A stretch of 56,519 nucleotides of DNA from an uncultured Bacilli bacterium (lineage in GTDB: Bacteria; Bacillota_I; Bacilli_A; RF39; UBA660): NCBI GenBank assembly GCA_947589735.1, contig CANQCR010000010.1, positions 1 through 56,519 on the forward strand, written 5' to 3'. Shown here one piece after another: positions 51,011 to 56,519 of this stretch (within the stretch, counting starts at the first letter, position 1; the number at the start of each line of letters is the position of its first letter). Position numbers and translations under genes: made by a program. The notes beneath the pieces were generated by a model that made no database searches, was not told the DNA's origin, and saw only the letters and a program-made list of their open reading frames with translations.

Positions 51011-52903
51011 ATGAACGATAACAACAACGATAATAAAATAAAACGGATTTTCAATGTTGATGAAAGTGTCTATGAAAAAGTAGGTGCTGACATTAATAGC
51101 GATGCCGAAATGGAAACAACTGTATCTGGTATTTTACAAAATGATGAAGTTCCAACTGTCCAAACAGAAAGCAATATTTCATCAATATTTGGTGTGCCAC
51201 TTGATATGGAAACCCCTGAAGAAGTAACAACGGAAGAAATCGGAAATGACGTTATAGCTGATAATAGTTTTAACCCAGAAGAAATCACTAACGCGACTGT
51301 TGATGATAATAATTTAAATGCTATTTTAGATGAGAATGTTACCATACCAGAAGAAATGAATGAAGTAACACCTGTTATTGATGATGTAACGCCGGAAGTA
51401 GCACCAATCGAATATACTAATCCAGAAAATATGGATGGCAATGTGATGCCTATGGATACACCAATTGAAAATGCTAATCCAGCAAGTGACATGGCACCAG
51501 AAGTTGCCCCTATTGAATATACTAATCCAGTTAGCGATATGTTGCCTGGGGATACGTCTGTTGAATATGCTAACCCAATTAGCGATATGACACCGGAAGT
51601 AGCAAATATAACTCCTGATGTTGCCGTTGAACCAATTGTCTCACCAGTTGTTGAAGATATCTTCCCTAGTGTTGAAGATGTCAATCCACCTGTGGAAGAA
51701 GCTAGCCCGGATATCGCACCTGAAATTGTTGATGCCTTGAATAATCAAGATAGCTATACTCTAGATGAGACACCACAAGAGTTAGTTGTTAACTATCAAG
51801 AAGAAAGTGGTGATTTACCATCTTCATTAAATAGAGATGCAATTGTTAATAACTATACCGATAATCATTTAGATGAAACCACACCAGCTGATGACAACTA
51901 TTTTAATAGTGTTGATGATATATTGGAAAATAGCAAGGATATCAATCTTTATACACAGCAATCAAAAGCACCGACAGAATCTGATGTTTCTAGTATGACA
52001 ATTCCTACTATTCCAGTTGAAACACCACCAGAACCACAAGAAGTTCCAACTTATACACCAGAGCCTGACCGTTTTGGATTTAATGCTGCATCAACTTATG
52101 ATGATCATCATGACTTCAATAGCTCAAGCCAACCTTATGAAAATCAAAGTGGTTATGTAACGTCATCGCCTTACGTAACTGATAATAATTCTAATAACAC
52201 ATCACATTATGATTACTCTAGTCAAAAGAGTACTTATATTCCAAAGAGTGAGTTTGCTAGTCGACCAAGTAGTGGTGAGACTAACTTTGATAAAAAGATG
52301 CGCAGACAAACAAGGCCAATCAATTTTGTTTTATTCGCCTTATATGCTGTTTGTTTTGCCATCATCATCTTCGTTGGATACAACATCTATCTTAATTCCA
52401 TTAACTTCTACGCTTCTCGTAGTAATATAAAATTAGTTTTAGGTTCTAGTTATCAAGAAACGCTATATAAAAAGGGTGAATTACAGGATAACGCTGATTT
52501 TATTTGGGAAAGCACCAATCCAAAAATTGCAACCGTTGATAGCAATGGTAATATAAGTAGTGTTAGTAAAGGTAATGCTGTTATAACCTTTAAAAATAAA
52601 AAGACGAAACAGGGCGATATTATCAATGTTAACGTTGTTAATTTAACGATTGAGACATTTGAGGCGAATGTTGATGAACAAGTTATTTATATGGGCAATA
52701 CATTCACTATCACACCAATTATTAATGGTCAAAATAGTTTCACAATTGATTTAATCTGGGAAAGTACAGATCCTAGCGTTGCGGAAGTGGATAAAGATGG
52801 TATTGTTACACCAAAAAGCAAAGGTGAAACACAAATCATTATTAGTGCTCCAGATACAGAGTTTATGGCTACTGTCGATATAAAAGTCTTAGATAAAAAA
52901 TAA
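51011..52903 (+). CDS. Membrane protein with repeat-rich acidic cytoplasmic part and two BIG2 domains
   Basis: This 630-residue protein has a long Glu/Asp/Pro/Asn-rich, probably disordered N-terminus (about 1-430) without a signal peptide, a single membrane helix (about 438-460) and two exported BIG2-type Ig-like domains. Each BIG2 domain carries the WESTNPKIATVDSNG or WESTDPSVAEVDKDG motif, followed by KGNAVITF or KGETQIII. The topology (disordered part inside, two BIG2 domains outside) is unusual, since BIG2 domains are most often in adhesins with a signal peptide. The N-part contains about 16-residue repeats. It may link a cytoplasmic complex to the wall; function unknown. Confidence 0.82.
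   Translation: MNDNNNDNKIKRIFNVDESVYEKVGADINSDAEMETTVSGILQNDEVPTVQTESNISSIFGVPLDMETPEEVTTEEIGNDVIADNSFNPEEITNATVDDNNLNAILDENVTIPEEMNEVTPVIDDVTPEVAPIEYTNPENMDGNVMPMDTPIENANPASDMAPEVAPIEYTNPVSDMLPGDTSVEYANPISDMTPEVANITPDVAVEPIVSPVVEDIFPSVEDVNPPVEEASPDIAPEIVDALNNQDSYTLDETPQELVVNYQEESGDLPSSLNRDAIVNNYTDNHLDETTPADDNYFNSVDDILENSKDINLYTQQSKAPTESDVSSMTIPTIPVETPPEPQEVPTYTPEPDRFGFNAASTYDDHHDFNSSSQPYENQSGYVTSSPYVTDNNSNNTSHYDYSSQKSTYIPKSEFASRPSSGETNFDKKMRRQTRPINFVLFALYAVCFAIIIFVGYNIYLNSINFYASRSNIKLVLGSSYQETLYKKGELQDNADFIWESTNPKIATVDSNGNISSVSKGNAVITFKNKKTKQGDIINVNVVNLTIETFEANVDEQVIYMGNTFTITPIINGQNSFTIDLIWESTDPSVAEVDKDGIVTPKSKGETQIIISAPDTEFMATVDIKVLDKK
51399..51630 (+). repeat. Tandem imperfect repeats encoding APIEYTNP-type units
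   Basis: Four to five units of about 48-60 bases encode variants of PEVAPIEYTNPxSDM inside the acidic N-terminal region of the BIG2 protein (for example APIEYTNP, TPIENANP, APIEYTNP, TSVEYANP). Confidence 0.8.
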
Positions 52904-52913
52904 AAAAAAGAAA

Positions 52914-52950
52914 AATAATAACACTTGAATAAAGTGCTATTATTTTTTTT
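52914..52950. terminator. Bidirectional terminator between the BIG2 gene and uppP
   Basis: The stem AATAATA-CACTT/AAGTG-TATTATT (52914-52944) is followed by T-runs on both strands. Confidence 0.88.
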
Positions 52951-52963
52951 AATTAAATATCAT

Positions 52964-53779
52964 CTACATAAATATTAAGACTAAACTACCAACAGTGGCG
53001 CAGTAGATAACAAAATAAATTAGCTTACCATTATTAACAATGCGTCTAAACCATTTTGTAACAAGCATTGTCACTATCATAGCCAGTATAGCTGATAAAG
53101 CATAATACAAAATAGTTACGCCACTAATAGTTTTAGTAAACAAGTCCCCTATCTCTAAGGCTGTCGCCGCAATACTCATCGGTATATATAACATAAAAGA
53201 ATATTTAAAAGCCGTATCTCTTTTTAAATCTTGCGTTAAACCACCAACAATAGTTGATCCACTTCGACTAATGCCAGGAAACAAACCTAAGATTTGAAAG
53301 CATCCTATCATAAAGGCATTTTTAGCTGTTATTTCATGATCGATTTTATGACCTTTATAATTTCTAATCATAAATAATAGACCGGCTGTAATTAATAGTG
53401 AAAGGCCAACAATTTTAACATTATCATCAATTTTAGCAAATAAATCTAGCTTACTTACAACTAGGCCCATTAAACCAGCTGGAATGCATCCTAATACAAT
53501 TAACCAACAATACTTATAATTAGCCTTGTCCTCTTCTTTTTTACCGAATAAATAACCAAAAAAGCTTTTAACTAATTCAAAGATATCTTTTCTAAATAGG
53601 ATAATAATGCCTAATAAACTTCCTAAATTCGTAATGATAGCTAAAGTATCAAAATCAATATCTAAAGAAATCAAATGCTTAAAAATTAATAAATGCCCAC
53701 TCGAAGAAACCGGAATTGTTTCGGTTAATCCCTGAATAAAGCCTAAAAGCAAATACTTTAATAATTCAATAATATTCAT
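52964..53779 (-). CDS. uppP: Undecaprenyl-diphosphate phosphatase
   Basis: UppP (BacA) dephosphorylates undecaprenyl diphosphate outside the membrane to recycle the lipid carrier for peptidoglycan and wall-polymer synthesis. The 271-residue polytopic protein has both signature regions: GLTETIPVSSSGHLLIF (17-33, with Glu20, Ser27 and His29) and LFPGISRSGSTIVGGL (about 164-179, with the key Arg). The length is typical. AGGTGG and a TATAAT box precede the start. It is a single-gene unit. Confidence 0.96.
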   Translation of the reverse strand: MNIIELLKYLLLGFIQGLTETIPVSSSGHLLIFKHLISLDIDFDTLAIITNLGSLLGIIILFRKDIFELVKSFFGYLFGKKEEDKANYKYCWLIVLGCIPAGLMGLVVSKLDLFAKIDDNVKIVGLSLLITAGLLFMIRNYKGHKIDHEITAKNAFMIGCFQILGLFPGISRSGSTIVGGLTQDLKRDTAFKYSFMLYIPMSIAATALEIGDLFTKTISGVTILYYALSAILAMIVTMLVTKWFRRIVNNGKLIYFVIYCATVGSLVLIFM

Positions 53780-53851
53780 CTAACCACCTAGATAATTATA
53801 TCCTATTTTTAATAATTTTAAAACTGTTTAATACAATTAATTAGATATCAT

Positions 53852-54037
53852 ATGAAAAAATTATTTTTTAATATTGTCGGGTGTTTATTAACGATTATTG
53901 GCCTTATATCCATAATTAGTTATCTTAATATGCTTGATGTTGGTTATAGTTTTAAAGAATACCTTCAGTTTATTACGCATCATATGGAATGTTTAAGTGC
54001 ATGTGTGGGTATAATGATACTGGTATGTAATAATTAG
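53852..54037 (+). CDS. Possible small membrane protein
   Basis: A 61-residue frame, MKKLFFNIVGCLLTIIGLISII... with two hydrophobic segments (about 4-26 and 46-60). There is no clear ribosome binding site before the ATG, and a TACAAT box lies close upstream, so a short or absent leader is possible. It ends 9 bases before the next gene. It may be real but weakly supported. Confidence 0.45.
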   Translation: MKKLFFNIVGCLLTIIGLISIISYLNMLDVGYSFKEYLQFITHHMECLSACVGIMILVCNN

Positions 54038-54046
54038 GAGGACATA

Positions 54047-54658
54047 ATGAATTATATATATGACATTTATCTAAATTTTAACAAAAGCTATTTTGATTTC
54101 TATGATTGGTTTCCTAATGATTCTTTAGTTCATATCAAGAAAATTCCTTTAGTACGGGTTTGTACGGCAGATTTTAAAAAATTAGTTAGTTCTAATGTCG
54201 AACTCGCTAGTGATGTATTTGCTAATTTTATCAATCGAACCGACTTATATCATAAAGAACACTTATCAGCCATAATCATAACCGATACTAAAAACGCTAT
54301 GGCGATAAAACTAAATAACAATGGTATTTCTTTTGAAAGATCATCTTTAACACTTGAAGACGAGTTTGACATCTTACATTTTAGTTTAAAAATTCATGAG
54401 AGCCAGTTGAAGTTTAAAATACTAAGTAAAATTAACTATAATATTGCTACCAGAAAAGAGCTTAATGAACAAAATTATCTATTAAAACACATTCATAAAC
54501 TATCGTATGACACTTTAAAATATATGTATTATGATTGCTTCAATAAAGAGGAAGATAAAAAAGAAGTTATGTTATCAGCCCTAAAAGAAGAAATAAAGGA
54601 TAATTTTTTAAGTGTCCACCATATGTACAATATTCTAAATCCCATATCAATTAAATAG
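54047..54658 (+). CDS. DUF3603-like cytosolic protein
   Basis: This 203-residue soluble protein opens MNYIYDIYLNFNKSYFDFYDW, then VHIKKIPLVRV, which resembles the start of DUF3603-type proteins of Bacilli (YIYDIxLNF..YDFYxW). The C-terminal half is helical and charged. No catalytic motif is visible and the family function is unknown to me. AGGAGG lies 6 bases before the ATG. It precedes rlmCD with a short gap that holds a TATAAT box. Confidence 0.6.
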   Translation: MNYIYDIYLNFNKSYFDFYDWFPNDSLVHIKKIPLVRVCTADFKKLVSSNVELASDVFANFINRTDLYHKEHLSAIIITDTKNAMAIKLNNNGISFERSSLTLEDEFDILHFSLKIHESQLKFKILSKINYNIATRKELNEQNYLLKHIHKLSYDTLKYMYYDCFNKEEDKKEVMLSALKEEIKDNFLSVHHMYNILNPISIK

Positions 54659-54690
54659 TTTATTATGCTATAATGTTAGCGAGGTGTAGG

Positions 54691-55797
54691 ATGGAAGAAG
54701 TTGCTATTACGGGGTATGATCACCAAGGACGTGGTATTGCTCGCATCAATAATAAGATTATTTTTATTCCTAATACCATTAAAGGTGAGATTGCTAAAAT
54801 AAAAATTATTGAGGAAAAGAAAAATTATGCGATTGGTGAAGTTATATCCTTGACGAAGAAAAGCCCTATCCGTGTCAAGGCACTATGTCTATACTATGAA
54901 AAATGTGGAGGCTGTGATCTTTTACATTTACCTTACGATGAGCAACTTCGTTATAAGCAAGATAAAATTAGTAACATAATTGCAAAATATGTTAAAGAAG
55001 ATGTCACAATTAAAAAAATTGTTCCAAGTGACAAGCAATTTCATTATCGTAACAAGGTTACTTTGCAATATAAAAATGGTGAGATTGGCTTTTTTGATAA
55101 GAAAAGTCATAATATTGTTGCTGTGCGCAATTGCCTTTTATTAGATGAAAGTCTAAACGAATACCTTAAAGAGAAGAAAAAACCTGCTCTAATTTTAAGA
55201 ACCGATGGAAAAAAAGTTCTTGATGATGATGGCGAAATTATTAAAGAAATTGGCGATATGAAGTTTTCAGTCTCACTATCATCATTTTTCCAAGTTAATG
55301 ATAATGTCACATATAAAATGTATGAACAAATCAAAAAGTATGCGAATGGTCATAAAGATGATAAGTTATTAGACTTATATTGTGGGACAGGCACTATTGG
55401 GATTTACTTAAGTGGGGATATCGGACAAGCCCTAGGTATTGAAATTAATGAGAAAGCTATTTTAGATGCCAATAAGAATAAAGAATTGAATAATATTTCT
55501 AACATTACTTTTATCGCAAGTGATGTTAGTTCTGTAATTGATAAGCTTGACTTTACGCCATCAATTGTTATCGTTGATCCACCAAGAGCTGGTCTTAATC
55601 AAAAAACTAGGGACACTATTACTAGGCTTAAACCTAATAGGCTCATTTATACATCGTGTGATCCGATGACACTAGTTAGAGATTTAAACTTCTTTAAAGA
55701 AGAGTTTAATATAATAGAAATGACCCCTTTTGATATGTTTCCTAACACGCATCATGTGGAGTGCGTCTGTCTATTAAAACTTAAGGAGGAAGTATGA
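54691..55797 (+). CDS. rlmCD: 23S rRNA (uracil-C5)-methyltransferase, RlmCD/RumA type
   Basis: This enzyme methylates uridines of 23S rRNA at C5 using SAM; in Gram-positives one RlmCD enzyme modifies two sites. The 368-residue protein has an N-terminal TRAM domain (about 1-55), a four-Cys iron-sulfur site (Cys66-x5-Cys72-x2-Cys75 and a Cys in AVRNC near 147), the SAM motif LLDLYCGTGTIG, VDPPRAGL and the nucleophile in YTSCDPMTLVRDL. I choose the ATG at 54691 because GAGGTGTAGG precedes it and the TRAM domain begins there; the frame opens six codons earlier. It overlaps the next gene by ATGA. Confidence 0.94.
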   Translation: MEEVAITGYDHQGRGIARINNKIIFIPNTIKGEIAKIKIIEEKKNYAIGEVISLTKKSPIRVKALCLYYEKCGGCDLLHLPYDEQLRYKQDKISNIIAKYVKEDVTIKKIVPSDKQFHYRNKVTLQYKNGEIGFFDKKSHNIVAVRNCLLLDESLNEYLKEKKKPALILRTDGKKVLDDDGEIIKEIGDMKFSVSLSSFFQVNDNVTYKMYEQIKKYANGHKDDKLLDLYCGTGTIGIYLSGDIGQALGIEINEKAILDANKNKELNNISNITFIASDVSSVIDKLDFTPSIVIVDPPRAGLNQKTRDTITRLKPNRLIYTSCDPMTLVRDLNFFKEEFNIIEMTPFDMFPNTHHVECVCLLKLKEEV

Positions 55798-56309
55798 TAT
55801 ATAGTATTTTAGCTTTATTAGCCATATGTATTAGCCTTAATATTAAGGAAAGAAAAAAATCTTTATACGTCCAATCTTTAAATTGTTTTTTTGAATCCCT
55901 TTATGACTTTACAATTGAAGCTTATACGGGTGCTATCTTAAGTTTAATAACTTTTACGAGAAGTCTAATTTTTATTCGTAAAGATAAGTTTAATAAAGTG
56001 CTTTACTTAATGATTTTAATTCTTTTTGAAGGTATAATTATAGCTAATTGTTACTTCTCTTGGGCTGGCGTTATTTCTTTGTTACCTACTATAGCTTCGA
56101 TAATTAGAACATATTGCTTATGGCAATCAGATATGCGTTTAGTTAGAATGTCTGGGTTAACGACTGGTATAATGTATGGATCATATTACATTTATTACCA
56201 CAGTTGGTTTATGGTCTTAGGCGATATGATTCTATTCCTTGCTGCAATATACGCTATTTTCAGTATTGATTTTAAGCCAAAAAGGAAAAGACACTTACGC
56301 TATGCTTAA
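55794..56309 (+). CDS. YgjV-like membrane protein
   Basis: This 171-residue protein has about six membrane helices, with conserved polar positions (GAILSLITFTRSLIFIRKDK, then SLLPTIASIIRTYCLW and RLVRMSGLTTGIMYGSYY) as in the YgjV family. Function in cells is not settled. It is translationally coupled to rlmCD (ATGA). A stable hairpin follows the stop codon. Confidence 0.8.
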   Translation: MIYSILALLAICISLNIKERKKSLYVQSLNCFFESLYDFTIEAYTGAILSLITFTRSLIFIRKDKFNKVLYLMILILFEGIIIANCYFSWAGVISLLPTIASIIRTYCLWQSDMRLVRMSGLTTGIMYGSYYIYYHSWFMVLGDMILFLAAIYAIFSIDFKPKRKRHLRYA

Positions 56310-56329
56310 ATATTAGTCATTTGTCACGA

Positions 56330-56368
56330 AAAATCCTTCTTATCATACACTATGGTAAGGAGGATTTT
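56330..56368 (+). terminator. Long hairpin after the ygjV-like gene, covering the next ribosome binding site
   Basis: An almost perfect 18-bp stem (AAAATCCT...AGGATTTT outer arms, inner CATA/TATG; 56330-56368) is followed by ATTAT. It can end the rlmCD-ygjV transcript. The right arm contains AAGGAGG, the ribosome binding site of the amidase start at 56372, so the folded RNA would hide that site. Confidence 0.75.
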
Positions 56369-56371
56369 ATT

Positions 56372-56428
56372 ATGTACAATAATGTAAGAGGTATCGTCAT
56401 TGATCCCGGCCATGGAGGTATCGGTTAA
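56372..56428 (+). pseudogene. Truncated start of an N-acetylmuramoyl-L-alanine amidase (Amidase_3)
   Basis: AAGGAGG and ATG open a frame MYNNVRGIVIDPGHGGIG followed by TAA. IVIDPGHGG is the conserved first motif of zinc amidases that cut the glycan-peptide bond of peptidoglycan; its His binds zinc. The real enzyme should continue for some 170 or more residues, so the gene breaks after 18 codons. In another frame the sequence from about 56425 stays open to the window end (LNPKIDEMAILVSKY...), so a frameshift is possible. A small hairpin (GGTACTT/AAGTATC near 56493-56511) lies at the end. Break, pseudogene or contig-end error cannot be told apart here. Confidence 0.6.
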
Positions 56429-56519
56429 ACCCAAAAATAGATGAAATGGCTATTTTGGTAAGTAAATACAAGAGTTTAAGGTACTTGATAAAAGTATCTT
56501 TTATTATGCAAAAATATAA

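Noticed and set aside
51070-51684. 204-codon minus-strand frame opposite the BIG2 protein N-terminus
   Set aside because: Low-complexity antisense reading of the acidic repeat region, with no start signals.
1-56519. Use of TGA as a Trp codon (mycoplasma code)
   Set aside because: TGA ends scpA and other genes, including ATGA overlaps, and Trp in conserved positions is TGG.
1-56519. CRISPR array
   Set aside because: No regularly spaced identical repeats with unique spacers. The repeats seen are in-gene coding repeats, IS flanks and the tRNA-linked pair.

Overview
The window looks like a chromosomal stretch of a low-GC, cell-walled, single-membrane bacterium of the Bacilli/Mollicutes-relative type, possibly an uncultured gut lineage with a small genome. 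The basis is the AT-rich sequence and a Firmicutes-style core (spoVG, smpB, rnr, rmuC, scpA-scpB, uppP, RlmCD-type methyltransferase, YfhO-type membrane proteins). Lipobox lipoproteins are present and no outer-membrane components were seen. TGA is used as a stop (for example the ATGA overlap of scpA/scpB) and Trp is TGG, so this is the standard bacterial code and not the mycoplasma code. The lineage assignment is inference.

Layout. (1) 1-6262: housekeeping genes on the minus strand: spoVG, smpB-rnr, a YjdF-like membrane gene with rmuC, and an NfeD-SPFH pair. (2) 6261-26970: a long minus-strand array that starts at a Flp-like pilin with two promoters. It runs through two pseudopilin-like genes, tadZ, and a tandem family of signal-peptide/two-helix membrane proteins sharing one C-terminal core. 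It then continues into a minimal Gram-positive type IV secretion system: VirB6-like, PrgI/VirB3-like, a TraC-like N-domain protein, VirB4, a CHAP wall hydrolase, a SpoIID-C39 fusion, two related lipoproteins and a VirD4-type coupling ATPase ending at a strong terminator. (3) 27107-31644: a second minus-strand unit encoding the Tad motor and platform (pseudopilin-like, CpaB, CpaF, TadB, TadC). (4) 31743-39553: a giant Cys/Trp-rich secreted protein, then an IS1182-type insertion sequence with 30-bp flanking repeats, then two membrane/secreted proteins. (5) 39648-41007: scpA-scpB on the plus strand. (6) 41005-45998: two tandem YfhO-family giants with near-identical promoters. (7) 46061-46864: tRNA-Leu(CAA) and a small gene between att-like repeats. 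(8) 46924-56519: mostly plus-strand genes. These are several unknowns, a kinase-fold protein, a BIG2 membrane protein with a repeat-rich N-terminus, uppP (minus), a DUF3603-like gene, rlmCD, ygjV-like, and the first 18 codons of an N-acetylmuramoyl-L-alanine amidase that stops early near the window end.

Main interest. Regions 2-4 combine a Tad (type IVc) pilus assembly set and a VirB4/VirD4 secretion set in co-oriented units. I see no relaxase, integrase, excisionase or prepilin peptidase inside the locus, and it is flanked by ordinary core genes. Between the two machineries lie six paralogous membrane proteins with a shared QKEDE-containing two-helix core and mostly a CxNCF tail, but very different N-terminal ectodomains. 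I infer a chromosomally fixed surface/secretion apparatus with a diversified VirB2-like subunit family, not a conjugative element. Two peptidoglycan-active proteins and several Cys-rich exported proteins fit a wall-spanning machine. All functional statements come from reading motifs; no database search was possible.
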